From JADCRZ01 sp041751095 (GTDB taxonomy: Bacteria > Bacteroidota > Bacteroidia > Chitinophagales > Chitinophagaceae), in NCBI GenBank assembly GCA_041751095.1, contig JBGSYC010000294.1, positions 43,482 to 107,481 of the forward strand: a stretch of DNA of 64,000 nucleotides. The letters are read 5' to 3'. Shown piece after piece: positions 1 to 9,700 of this stretch (position 1 is the stretch's first letter; every line of letters begins with the position of its first letter). A program made the position numbers and the translations under genes. Under the pieces are notes generated by a model that saw only the letters and a list, made by a program, of their open reading frames with translations, searched no databases and was not told the origin of the DNA.

Positions 1-179
1 TTGCACTTGCTGATCCTGCTCACCAGGCAAAAGAGGTTATTATCGGTTTAGCGGGGAAGAAGAAAAGCCAGCAGTACTTTACAAGCTATGATGCAGGTGA
101 GGACGTGACTTACTTCACCATCAAACTTCCGGAAGGAGCCCAGGCCGGAAAAACGGTCAGATTCGTTGTCAGTGAGTAA
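1..179 (+). CDS. C-terminal end of an unidentified protein (cut by window start)
   Basis: An open frame enters from the window edge (first full codon at position 3) and ends at TAA 177-179, giving 58 C-terminal residues. The piece ends in a beta-rich stretch with the motif TVRFVVSE, which looks like the last strands of a beta-sandwich or C-terminal accessory domain. I do not recognise the family. Codon use resembles that of the neighbouring metabolic genes, so I take it as real coding sequence and not a shadow. The function cannot be assigned from this fragment. Confidence 0.55.
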   Translation, partial: ALADPAHQAKEVIIGLAGKKKSQQYFTSYDAGEDVTYFTIKLPEGAQAGKTVRFVVSE

Positions 180-669
180 ACCCGAAGGATGTCTGGTGAT
201 GAGCATAGAGACGGTCGTACCCCCTCTCAACCAACCCGCCGAACTCTCCGCGATACGCACCCATAACTATTTTGCTTTCGGCGCGGCATCCGGGCCGGAC
301 GCTCTCCTATGATAGCAGAGGGAGTAATGCCGCACGAAGTTCCCTTTTCTCCCGCCGGCGTCTTCCATTGTGCGAATCAATTCCACTACCATCTCCGCCG
401 ATGTCTCCTTAAACGCACTCACACTGTTTTGCTTCCGGTCTGGATCAGCGGAGCCCGGGAGGCCATCCGCTTGCGGAGCTTTACATCTGAAATCACGATA
501 TTAAGAACGAAAACGTTATGGATTCGTGACCTTTTTTTTCTGTATTCCCTATTCCTTTGTAGCAAATCCTTTGAAGATATGTGAAGGTCAACACGGGTAA
601 GTCATACCCGTAGGCCGGGGATTAAAAAAGGTAAATCAATTTAAACACAATAATTAAAAACGAAGACGT
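180..669. other. Gene-poor interval with one possible small ORF and a hairpin
   Basis: No convincing full gene lies here. On the minus strand, a frame ending at 267-269 and open back to about 425 has coding character: a helical stretch (MVVELIRTMEDAG) preceded by GTG and ATG codons. It is only about 50 codons long and unrecognised, so it may be a gene remnant. A 7-bp inverted repeat (ACGGGTA at 593-599 and TACCCGT at 605-611, 5-nt loop) lies 58 nt before the next gene. It could be an operator or leader hairpin, but nothing supports a specific role. Confidence 0.25.
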
Positions 670-2025
670 ATGAAAAAGCTTCTTATTTTCCCTCTGGTTT
701 CAATGCTATTTTTTGCCTGCAGGAAAGTAGACATTCCCGTATCGTATCCGGATGATTTTGCAGGATTTCTTTATACCAGCACCAACGCCACATCAGGAAA
801 CGCCATCATTGCCTTAGGCAGGCATAAGAATGGAAAAGTAGAGGAAATGAAGGGCTCTCCCTACGCTACAGGCGACAGGGGCGATGCCGCTGAAGGCGAT
901 TTCGATACGCAGTGGGCGTTACGCATCGTTGGTGATTACCTGCTGGCGGTTAACGCAGGTGCCAATCCGGTAAACAGTACCCTCTCTGTTTTTAAAATCA
1001 ATAAAGCTAACGGAAAGCTTTCACAGGTAGACCAGAACCCTGCCACTCCTGCAATGGACAATATGAATTCACGTGGCGTACGGGCAGCTTCCATTGCTGC
1101 CAAAACAATGGGAACAACAACCTGGGTGGTGGTGGCAAACCAATATGCCAATCCAAATTACCAGGGAAGTCCTGCAATGGCCTTTGGCAGCATCATGTCA
1201 ACACCGGCCCGCAATCTTGCGGTATTTACATTTGACCAGGAGAGCGGCCGGTTGCACTTCAAAAGTATAGGTGCTACATATATGGATGGCAATTATGGTG
1301 GGCCAACAACGGTGGAATTTAATGGTGCAGGTTCCAAACTGGCGGTGTCGACATGGGGTGTACCACACTTTGCCGCACCCGATGCGGACCTTGCCTTGCA
1401 AAGACCGGGCAGATTATACATCTACGATTTTTCCGCAGGCAGCTTAATGCAAACCGGTATGTTTGAGGAAGAAGGCATTTCAGGAAATATAGGTTTCTCA
1501 TGGAGTCCCAACGACAAGTACATCTACCTTTCTAATTTCAATCTGCATTCTTCCAAAGAAGCGAACAGCTTAACGGTGCATGATGCGGCAACCGGGGCAA
1601 AGGTGCAGAATTTTGCCACTGCCGGCCGTAATGATGAAGGATGCTGGACGTGGGTAAGCCTCGACAAACGCAAACTTTACGTTGCCAGCTTTGGTGAGAA
1701 TGTAATTAGCGCATTTACCATTACCGCCAACAATCTTATAGAGAAAACACTTGAACCGAACTTTTTTCAAAGAAGGGGTGAAATTCCTCCCGGAGATACA
1801 AAGGATATGCATGAAACAGCGGATGGATATCTTTATGTATCCGGCGCTTTTCAAACGCACACCATCAGCATATTTAAAACGTCTTTCAGCGGGATGTTAC
1901 ATGAATCAGCCGGATCACCTTATTATATTCCAACCTCCCGGGGCAAATCCAAGGAAGAGCACGCTTATCTGGGACTAACAGGTTTGGATAAATCAATGTC
2001 GCATTATAAAGGTGCTGGCAACTAA
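670..2025 (+). CDS. Lipoprotein with lactonase-like beta-propeller
   Basis: 451 residues. The N-terminus is a lipoprotein signal peptide with lipobox LFFAC, predicting lipidation at about Cys17 and an outer-membrane or periplasmic location. The rest consists of repeated beta-rich blades (for example LAVFTFDQESGRLHF, YIYDFSAGS, LYVASFGENVISAFTI) typical of seven-bladed propellers of the 6-phosphogluconolactonase/YVTN superfamily. Family members include sugar lactonases and many extracytoplasmic proteins of unknown role; no catalytic residues can be assigned here. It stands alone, with its own hairpin terminator downstream. It could be a lactonase acting on sugar lactones or a non-enzymatic binding propeller. 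The fold is a confident reading of the pattern; the activity is not known. Confidence 0.75.
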   Translation: MKKLLIFPLVSMLFFACRKVDIPVSYPDDFAGFLYTSTNATSGNAIIALGRHKNGKVEEMKGSPYATGDRGDAAEGDFDTQWALRIVGDYLLAVNAGANPVNSTLSVFKINKANGKLSQVDQNPATPAMDNMNSRGVRAASIAAKTMGTTTWVVVANQYANPNYQGSPAMAFGSIMSTPARNLAVFTFDQESGRLHFKSIGATYMDGNYGGPTTVEFNGAGSKLAVSTWGVPHFAAPDADLALQRPGRLYIYDFSAGSLMQTGMFEEEGISGNIGFSWSPNDKYIYLSNFNLHSSKEANSLTVHDAATGAKVQNFATAGRNDEGCWTWVSLDKRKLYVASFGENVISAFTITANNLIEKTLEPNFFQRRGEIPPGDTKDMHETADGYLYVSGAFQTHTISIFKTSFSGMLHESAGSPYYIPTSRGKSKEEHAYLGLTGLDKSMSHYKGAGN

Positions 2026-2042
2026 AACATGCCCTATGTAAC

Positions 2043-2079
2043 GTTAACAGGAAGCCTGGTATGAAGGCTTTCTGTTAAC
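2043..2079. terminator. Hairpin terminator after the beta-propeller gene
   Basis: A 15-bp inverted repeat (2043-2057 with 2065-2079, 7-nt loop, one mismatch) begins 18 nt after the stop codon at 2025. An AT-rich stretch follows, not a solid T run, so termination in either direction is possible. It separates the plus-strand gene from the convergent minus-strand operon ending at 2370. Confidence 0.6.
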
Positions 2080-2142
2080 TATCATTTATTTCTAAATTTT
2101 CAGTGTTAGTAGAGAAATTTTTTGCCAAATCAATTCATCTTA

Positions 2143-2353
2143 TTACCTGATTTTAGCTCCACTATCATTGACTTCAATAAGCTAATAAGGTTGACTTTTA
2201 TGATGACAATCATTCTACTAAGGTTTGAGATGATCTATTAATCGGATTTCAACCTTTTATATAACTCAACTTTGTTCTGTGAAAATCAACTGTTTAGATT
2301 GAGTCATTTTGGTGAAAACACAGAATCCAACCGTTTACCTTGATTTTAGCTCC
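2143..2353. repeat. Pair of short direct repeats in a 345-bp intergenic gap
   Basis: The string TTACC-TGATTTTAGCTCC occurs at 2143-2160 and again, with one extra T, at 2335-2353, about 190 bp apart. The second copy ends 16 bp before the stop codon of the minus-strand operon. No ORF lies between them and the intervening DNA is AT-rich. They could be the footprint of a lost insertion or a small duplication. Nothing else is seen in the 2080-2369 gap. Confidence 0.4.
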
Positions 2354-2369
2354 TAACGTTTACTTGAGA

Positions 2370-3950
2370 TCAGTACCGGTAATTCCGTCGTTTTGCCTTC
2401 CAGTCCGCCATTCCGTACTCACCCATGCTCACCCTTCCTTCCATGCTGTCGCCGTTTACGGTTCCGGTAAATGTGTAGTTTATGCGAACGCCCTGGAGGC
2501 TGTAGGCGCTTCTCACCAGGATTTCCGGTCCGTAGATTGTGCCGTTAAGGTCGCGGGGGCCAAAGCTCGCATAATGAGTACCGTTGAGGCTATTCCCTTT
2601 CTGCTCCAGTGCCAACGTCTGGTTTGCCGCGCCTGCGGCAAATTTCATTTCGAGGTCCCATTGGCCGCTTAAGTCTGTTTCAGCAGGGGCCGTGGGTTTT
2701 GCAATTATCGGTGGCTTCGAGAGAACCGCATACACCCGGTCTGCTATAATCCGTTCTTCACCCCGCTCCAGTTGGGATATGTTGATGCTGATATTCGGTT
2801 GCATATTGGGCGGGAATGGCAGAAAGCTCCCCGCTCCGCTGACCGCGATTCTCGGCTCACCATCCCAAAGCAGTTGTTCAACGTCCTGCCCTGTTAGCGG
2901 AATTGTTTGATCCCATTTAACGGTGAGAGACGGGGAGTGATTTGAGCGCCCCTGCGGAAGGGAAATGGTACCGGTTACTCCCGGGATGGCTTCGAGCCGG
3001 CGGGCGATCAGGTTCAGGCCTTCCATCCAAACCTTCCATTCAGCGTCGTGATTACGTTTGAACCACATTTCGACAGCTGTCAGCATGCCCATGATCTCCT
3101 CCCGACCTACTTTAAAACCACGTCCAAAACCATGATGCGGCGCCATGGCTATACGGGATGCCTGTATCAGGTCTTTGCGGCCGATAAGAAGGCCGGCACA
3201 TTGCGGGCCCCTCAGGTACTTACCGCCACTGTATGCTACAAGGTCGGCGCCCTGCGCGAGGTGTGGATTTGGAACTTCGAGGCCCTCTGCCGCGGCGTCT
3301 ACAAGTATGGGTATGTTAAGCGGTTTTGCCAGATACGAAATTTCTTTTATAGAAAGCGGGCCACTTTCTGAGCGCGCTCCTGCAAGAACCATGATCATAG
3401 CCGTGCGTGGCCCCAGGGCGGCTTTTAATTCGTCAGGTGTTGTCACCTCGAGCATTCGTACGCCTACGGCTTTGGCGGCGGCGTCATACGCTGAGCGTGA
3501 ATAAGCGGGAATGATCACTTCATCCTTCATGCCTGTTAGGTTAGGTACCTGCCAAAGCCTGTCCGGATCTCCACCAGTGACACAGCCTGCCGTGCCGGCG
3601 GTGATTGCTGCTGAAGCTCCGGCGCTTACCAGCCCCCATTCCGCACCGGTGAGCTTTGCCAGCCGGTCACCAACACCATCCATGAGCTCGTCTATCTGCA
3701 CATACTCATGCGCGGCACCCTCCATGGCCTTCACTACTTCGGGAAGTACCCGGCTTGCACCTACAATGGTAACTGTTCCGCGGGCATTTATCAGCGGACG
3801 CACCCCGATGGAATCATAGACGCTTTTTTTAGGTGGGAGTGGCGACCCGTAGGCAGGCCGTTCTTCTCCCTGATGCACGGAATCAGCACCCGGAAAACCA
3901 GCCGTTAAAGGCAGGAAGGTAAGTCCCTTAATGATATCTCTTCTCTTCAT
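2370..3950 (-). CDS. SelA-like PLP-dependent enzyme with Tat signal and C-terminal beta domain
   Basis: 526 residues. The N-terminus KRRDIIKGL followed by a hydrophobic stretch is a twin-arginine signal, so export of the folded holoenzyme is likely. Residues about 45-425 match the fold-type I PLP family related to selenocysteine synthase SelA (the selA_rel/DgaE group, one member of which eliminates ammonia from D-glucosaminate-6-phosphate). The PLP lysine is K244 in SGGKYLRG and the ring-binding aspartate is D218 in ILVDAAAE. Residues about 430-526 form an extra beta-rich domain (SGQWDLEMKF onward) not needed for PLP chemistry. The last gene of the minus-strand operon, 21 nt after the amidohydrolase. 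The SelA-like/amidohydrolase pairing is known in other bacteria (EF_0838/EF_0837-type). Substrate unknown; a beta-elimination or racemase activity on an amino acid or amino sugar acid is plausible. Confidence 0.85.
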   Translation of the reverse strand: MKRRDIIKGLTFLPLTAGFPGADSVHQGEERPAYGSPLPPKKSVYDSIGVRPLINARGTVTIVGASRVLPEVVKAMEGAAHEYVQIDELMDGVGDRLAKLTGAEWGLVSAGASAAITAGTAGCVTGGDPDRLWQVPNLTGMKDEVIIPAYSRSAYDAAAKAVGVRMLEVTTPDELKAALGPRTAMIMVLAGARSESGPLSIKEISYLAKPLNIPILVDAAAEGLEVPNPHLAQGADLVAYSGGKYLRGPQCAGLLIGRKDLIQASRIAMAPHHGFGRGFKVGREEIMGMLTAVEMWFKRNHDAEWKVWMEGLNLIARRLEAIPGVTGTISLPQGRSNHSPSLTVKWDQTIPLTGQDVEQLLWDGEPRIAVSGAGSFLPFPPNMQPNISINISQLERGEERIIADRVYAVLSKPPIIAKPTAPAETDLSGQWDLEMKFAAGAANQTLALEQKGNSLNGTHYASFGPRDLNGTIYGPEILVRSAYSLQGVRINYTFTGTVNGDSMEGRVSMGEYGMADWKAKRRNYRY

Positions 3951-3971
3951 AACATAAATTGATATAAGTAG

Positions 3972-5234
3972 CTACCCGGCGGGAACTCCGCTGATAACTC
4001 TTGTCAGCGGGTTAGCCAAACCATTAAGGTCGTAATAAATTCTTCCGCCTTTGATGGTTACCTCGCACTCAAATTTTCTTTTTCCTTTCATCCTTTGTCC
4101 GCGTGAATCATAAAATCCGAACCTGCCTTTGCGGATCCTCAGCACGGTAACATCGCCTTCGGAGCCAACAGACAAATTGCCAAGCGATTCCTTTTTTATT
4201 ACCTGCGCAGGTTTCCAGGTAACCGCTTTAATCACCTCTGGCAGGTTCATATCCATGGCAAGGAATTTTGCCATCACACTTAAAATATCCTTCATCGCTG
4301 CGTTCATGCTTCCGCCGTGGTGGTCCGTGCTGACGACATCAGGATAAAAACCGTTTTGCGTGGCGGGAATGGCATTCGCGTAAAAAAAACTCGCTCCTCC
4401 GTAACCAACATCCCAGATAATCCCGCGTTCGCGCGCGGGTAAAACAAAGGGCCGGAGCTTCTGCGTATTTGAATCTATGATGGCTTCCCTGTCTTTGCCG
4501 CCACCCCCGAAACAGTGGGTATAGATGTCGCCTGGCCGGAGATGTTTCATGGTCAGTTGTTCGAGAGAAAGCCCCGAACCGCCAAAGTCGATCATAACGG
4601 GTATCTGTCCTGACAGATTTCCTGCCTCCACCGCACGGTCCACTGGTATCCAGTCAGGGCTGTTGTAATGAGCTACTTTAAAACCTACAATGTGTTCCTT
4701 GTGTTGCAGCGCCATTTCAGCAGACAAGGCGGCGTTCATATCACTGGTATCCTGTTCGTATTTGCCACCCCTCATTCCTTCTCCCACAATATTCAGTAAA
4801 GCGAGCACTCTGGTTTGGGCGCGGTCAATGGTCTGCGCTTTAAATGTCGGAAAAGATTTCCAGCCCGAGCTGCCTGCATCAACCACCGTTGTGATCCCGG
4901 TACGAAACGTAAAACCATCCGGGGGCAGGGCATAATAGCTATTTCTTAAATACATATCCGGTTCCGTTCCGAAAAAGTTATGGGTATGCATGTCAATGAT
5001 ACCGGGAACAACATATAAGCCTTTTGCATGAACAACCTGCTTTCCAAGCTTTGGATCGATTCTTTTGGCAACAAGCGCAATTTTCCCGTCTTTAACAGCA
5101 ACATCCATTTTCCGGTTGATGTTGTTTTTCGGATCGATCACATGGCCGCCTTTTATAATGACCTGGTATTGCGCCCTGGCGGAAAAAAGTCCCCCGGCTA
5201 TCACAACGAAAAATATTCTTAAAATGGTTTTCAT
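3972..5234 (-). CDS. Exported amidohydrolase/deacetylase-family metallohydrolase
   Basis: 420 residues with a Sec-type signal peptide (about residues 1-21, ending near ARAQ). It belongs to the amidohydrolase superfamily, EF_0837/AHA_3915-like: an N-terminal beta cap (VIIKGGHVIDPKNN), then the metal-binding DMHTHNF motif of strand 1, a carboxylate/lysine region around VGFKVAHYNS (the lysine may be the carbamylated metal bridge), THCFGGGG, and the late metal-binding STDHHGG. The superfamily hydrolyses amide or cyclic amide bonds, including dihydroorotases, N-acyl-D-amino acid deacylases and isoaspartyl dipeptidases. It lies between SusD and the SelA-like enzyme, so the likely order is import, deacylation or ring opening, then PLP-dependent elimination. 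Substrate not determinable. Confidence 0.88.
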   Translation of the reverse strand: MKTILRIFFVVIAGGLFSARAQYQVIIKGGHVIDPKNNINRKMDVAVKDGKIALVAKRIDPKLGKQVVHAKGLYVVPGIIDMHTHNFFGTEPDMYLRNSYYALPPDGFTFRTGITTVVDAGSSGWKSFPTFKAQTIDRAQTRVLALLNIVGEGMRGGKYEQDTSDMNAALSAEMALQHKEHIVGFKVAHYNSPDWIPVDRAVEAGNLSGQIPVMIDFGGSGLSLEQLTMKHLRPGDIYTHCFGGGGKDREAIIDSNTQKLRPFVLPARERGIIWDVGYGGASFFYANAIPATQNGFYPDVVSTDHHGGSMNAAMKDILSVMAKFLAMDMNLPEVIKAVTWKPAQVIKKESLGNLSVGSEGDVTVLRIRKGRFGFYDSRGQRMKGKRKFECEVTIKGGRIYYDLNGLANPLTRVISGVPAG

Positions 5235-5289
5235 GGAACGTGCAATTGAATCAATTTAAAGTGTTAGTCAACGGCGGTAAAGCCAGGCA

Positions 5290-6726
5290 CTAATAGCCTG
5301 TATTCTGCACCAGTTGTGGATTTGTATTTAACTCCTGTTGAGGGATGGGAAAATACCTGTGTTTAGGTGATTTATAGCCCAGGGCTCCCAGCTCTGATTC
5401 CGCCAGTCCCCATCTCCTGAGATCATTCAGGCGGTGGTATTCAAATGCAAGCTCTACGCGGCGCTCGTGAACGATGGCTGCAAAGATTTGCGCTTTAGTG
5501 CTGACAGGGTATTGAGCCGTTGGCAGCGGAGGCATGCCTGCTCTCGCTCTAACCCGGTTGATGGCGATTACTGCTTCTGCTGGTTTGCCGTTTTCATTAG
5601 CCGCTTCCGCGTACATCAGTAAAACATCTGCCAGGCGGATAAGGGGGAAATTTCTGCCGCTGTTATTGTTGTTCACGCGAATTACCGGGAACATGCCCTT
5701 CTTCCTGGTATAGCCCGTGGGCGTCCACGCCTGCTGAAAAACCGGTGAAACGGCGTCATAAGGGTCTCCCTGCCTGAATATCGAATAAAACAATCGTGGA
5801 TCTCTGCCATTAATGGCTGTGGAACCTGTGTGCGTTTCAAAGGCATTAACGAGGGCCTGTGTTGGTAAGAGATTGGAAAAGCCTCCCTGGCCCTGGGGAT
5901 AATCATTCACTTCCCTGTCACTTCCCTGCCCGGCTATATCAGCGAACTGGATTTCAAAAATCGATTCTGCGTTATTATCTGTGATCAGCAGGTTACTGAA
6001 ATTTGGAATTAGCTGGTAAATGCCGGAGGTTATCAGGGTATTGAACGACGTTTCTGCAAGCGGGTAATTTTTGGCATACAGGTAAACCTTGCCCAACAAC
6101 GCCTGGGCGGCTCCCCTGGTAGCTCTTCCAATGTCGGCGCCGCTGTAAGTCGCCGGCAACAGGTCTGCAGCTTTTTTCAGGTCGTCGATCATCACGTTGT
6201 AAACATCGGTAACAGGCCTTTTCGCTACAGCAGCTTTGGTAGTGCTGGACGGATCAGCTTCTGTTATGAGCGGCACATCGCCAAACAAGGATGTAAGCTG
6301 CCAGTAATAAAACGCACGTAAAAAACGTCCCTGTCCCAGCATACGGTTTTTCACCGCATCAGGGATATTGATCTTTGGCACTTCCTGTAAAATCAGGTTG
6401 GCTCTGAATACCCCTTCATAAGCATTTTGCCACACTTCGTCGATGATAACATCGTTAGCGTCAATACTCCACGAATCGAGGTTTAAACCCTGTGTATTAA
6501 AGATGAGTATGTCGTTCAACGGCGCCTCCATGATCTTTGCATAATTGCCTGTTGCCTGTAATGGCTTATATGCAGCAGTAACCGTAGCTTCTGCATCGGC
6601 CTGGTTCCGGAAATAAGAAGCTCCTGTCAGCGAGCTTGGTGGTTCTACGTTCAGAAAGTCTTTGTCGCATCCTGCCAGCATTGTGGCAAAGCACAGGATC
6701 AAAAATGTACTTATAATGTTTTGCAT
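5290..6726 (-). CDS. SusD/RagB-family outer-membrane nutrient-binding lipoprotein
   Basis: 478 residues with lipobox MLAGC, so it is a surface or outer-membrane lipoprotein. It shows the classic SusD layout: N-terminal DKDFLNVEPPSS, then the TPR-like helical part (GQGRFLRAFYYWQLTSLFGDVPLI), and the C-terminal RagB signature including PLIRLADVLLMYAEAANENG, AIVHERRVELAFEYHRLNDLRRWG and the final KSPKHRYFPIPQQELNTNP. Family members lid the SusC barrel and capture ligands. It is 21 nt after the SusC gene and 55 nt before the amidohydrolase, so these genes are probably one transcript. Confidence 0.95.
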   Translation of the reverse strand: MQNIISTFLILCFATMLAGCDKDFLNVEPPSSLTGASYFRNQADAEATVTAAYKPLQATGNYAKIMEAPLNDILIFNTQGLNLDSWSIDANDVIIDEVWQNAYEGVFRANLILQEVPKINIPDAVKNRMLGQGRFLRAFYYWQLTSLFGDVPLITEADPSSTTKAAVAKRPVTDVYNVMIDDLKKAADLLPATYSGADIGRATRGAAQALLGKVYLYAKNYPLAETSFNTLITSGIYQLIPNFSNLLITDNNAESIFEIQFADIAGQGSDREVNDYPQGQGGFSNLLPTQALVNAFETHTGSTAINGRDPRLFYSIFRQGDPYDAVSPVFQQAWTPTGYTRKKGMFPVIRVNNNNSGRNFPLIRLADVLLMYAEAANENGKPAEAVIAINRVRARAGMPPLPTAQYPVSTKAQIFAAIVHERRVELAFEYHRLNDLRRWGLAESELGALGYKSPKHRYFPIPQQELNTNPQLVQNTGY

Positions 6727-6747
6727 ATGTATTCTTTTGCTTATACC

Positions 6748-9700
6748 TTAAAAATCTAATTGGACGCCTGCTTCTACTGTTCTTGGGATTGGATACATGG
6801 CAAAGTCGATCCCCTTCGTTAACGAACTGCGCGGGCCTTCATTTAATTTTCCAATCTCAGGATTATAGCCACGGTAACTCGTGATGGTAAAAAGATTCTG
6901 CCCCGAAACGTAAATTCGCAACCTTGTTAAATTCAGGCGTTTTGCCAAAAGAGGGGAAAGGTCGTAGCCGAGCTGCACATTCTGTAACCGCAGGAATGAT
7001 CCATCCTCGATAAAACGGGTGGAGGGTCGGGTATTCTGCCCCGGATTGCCGGTCACGGCCCTTGGAACATTTGTTTCCCGGTTAGCAGGCGTCCAGCGTT
7101 TAAGCATGTCCGTTGTTGCATTGTTGTCACCTTCGCCTTCATTCAGATCAGCCCATACAAGGTTGTATAGGTCCTGGCCTTGTTTACCATGAAAGAATAT
7201 CACCAGGTCGAATTTTTTGTAATTTACAGCTGCGTTTAGGCCATAAGCAAAATCCGGCGTTGGGCTTCCGATTACGGTCTGATCCAAAGTGTTGATCACA
7301 CCATTGCCATCAAGGTCTTTGAACTTTACATCGCCTGGGGCAGACCCGGCCTGTGTTGCGTGCTTGGCCATGTCTTCCTGATCCCTGAAGACGCCTTCCA
7401 TTACATAACCGTAAAATGCGCCGATCTCCCCGCCTTCCTTCGTGATCGTTGTAGCGCTTTGTTTGCCACTAAGGAGCTGTGCAAAGATGGGCCGCCCTGA
7501 ATTTAAAGAAGTGACCCTGTTCCTGTTGGTGGAAATGTTTCCGGATAAACTATAGTTTACGCCATTAAGAAGGGTATTTTGATAGTTGATGGATAATTCA
7601 ACGCCTTTATTCTGCATTGATCCTGCATTGACGAAAGGGCCATTCGTTCTCCTTATGCCTGAGGTAGTGGGGATAGGAAGTTGCACCAGCACGTCATCAG
7701 TATTTTTCATGTAGAAATCGAGCTCGAAAGAAAGCCTGCGGTTAAAAAAGCTGGCATCCAGTCCGATATTGGTCTGAGTCGTAACTTCCCATTTTAAATC
7801 GGCATTCCCCATATTTAAAAAGGTTGCTCCCGGAGTCAATATTTGGGCTGAACCGAAAATGTAATTCACGCCGGAATTGACGGTGGCATACTGGGCAAAA
7901 TTGCTGATATCCTGGCTACCCACCTTGCCATAACTTGCTCTTAAGGTAAGATTAGAAAGGCCGCTGAATCTTTTGGCGAAGGGTTCGCCGGTGATGATCC
8001 AGCTTGCGGATACGGAAGGAAATACCCCGTATCGGTTATTGCTCCCGAACCTTGACGACCCGTCTCTTCTGATTACAGCCATAAGGTTATACTTATTGCT
8101 ATAGGCATAATTTAAACGGCCAATCTGCGACCTGATCGCCCAGCCCGTTTCATCACCGCTGATATTTCTTTGCTCAAATCCTGCTGCCACTGTACGCAGG
8201 TTATTGCTTTGAAAATTCCGGACGGTTACACTTGTGCCTTTTGACCATGCCTGTTGCTGGCTGAAACCAACAAGTGCTGTAATCTTGTGAACATCATTAA
8301 ACGTTTTCTGGTACGTGGTCGTATTTTCCACCAGGTAAACATTTTCGTCGTTTCGGCCTTCGGTTAAAGTTGCCAGCGTATTCACGCGGTCACCCATCTG
8401 GTAAGTGGGAATAAAGTTAAAAGTCCGTCCTAAAGAAATTTCCCCGCCTACACTAAACCGGTTAGAAAGCCCTGGTATGATGGAATAGTTTGCATAGATA
8501 TTGCCGATCACTTTATTTAGTACATTGTTATTCTCAAATAAGGTAAAATCACCGATGGTATTGGCGCGGCCTACGGGGGAATATTGAAGCCGTGGGCCAT
8601 CAAACCCTCCATCGGCATCGGCCTTGTACACAGGAACAGTTGGGGATTGCTGATTCAGCTGCCGCATGGAGGATGATGCCTGGTTGAAGGTTCCGGTCCA
8701 GACAGCCCTGCTTAGCCCGATGGATTCTCCCACCTTTAATTTTTTACCGATATTGAAATCTGAATTGATGTTCGTAGAATACCTCTTAAACCCACTTTGC
8801 GGAAGCGTTCCATCTTCATGTAAATATCCGGCTGAAAAGGCGTAGGTCGCATGTTCATTGCCTCCCGATGTGCTGAAGAAATAATTCTGTATAGGAGCAG
8901 GGCTATATCCTTCCCGCTGCCAATCGGTATTTGTTTTCAGATTTTGTGACAATAACGGCTCTACAAAGGAAACCGGTATTGCTCTGCCAGCATTAACATA
9001 GGCCTCAGTAGCGTAGGGGATATATTGCGCAGAATTCATTAACGGAAGCAGGTTGGTAACTGTTGAAACACCCCGTGACAATTTAATTTGCGTCTGGTTC
9101 TTTCCCGCTCTTCCGCGATTGGTTGTAACAAGCACCACACCGTTCGCCGCACGTGCACCATAAATTGCGGCGGCCGATGCATCTTTTAAAATTTGGATAG
9201 ATTGAATGATGTCGGGAGGTATTGAGGCAAGCGGGTTAAAGTTCCGGCTTGTTCCTTCCGTTAATACCGGAACGCCATCGATTACAAAAAGGGGATTGCC
9301 ATTGCCAAAAGTTGCCACACCTCTTATATTCATATCCAGGGCTCCTCCGGGTTGTCCGCTCGTGGGGGTAATATTAACCCCTGCGGCGCGGCCCTGCAAT
9401 GCTTCCTGTATTCCACCGGAAGTAATTGTTGCCAGGTCTTTTCCACTTACAGTGGCTATAGCCCCGGTGATCTCGCTTCTGCGTTGGGTACCATATCCGA
9501 TCACTATTACATCATTCAGGGATTTCGCTTCATTTAACAGCCTGACGTCTATGGCAGTCTGGCCCTTTATCCTCACTTCCTGTGTTAAGTACCCCACAAA
9601 AGAAAACATCAATATCTGGTTTTCTGATGCATTTACTGAAAATCTCCCGTCACCGTCCGTCGTTGTCCCGGAGGTGCTGTTCTTCAACTTAACACTTACA

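Noticed and set aside
309..584. 91-codon plus-strand ORF before the beta-propeller gene
   Set aside because: No signal, no domain, and a better coding pattern exists on the opposite strand for part of it.
2340..3819. Several plus-strand ORFs of 100-120 codons opposite the SelA-like gene
   Set aside because: They mirror the GC-rich codons of the minus-strand gene; no family features.
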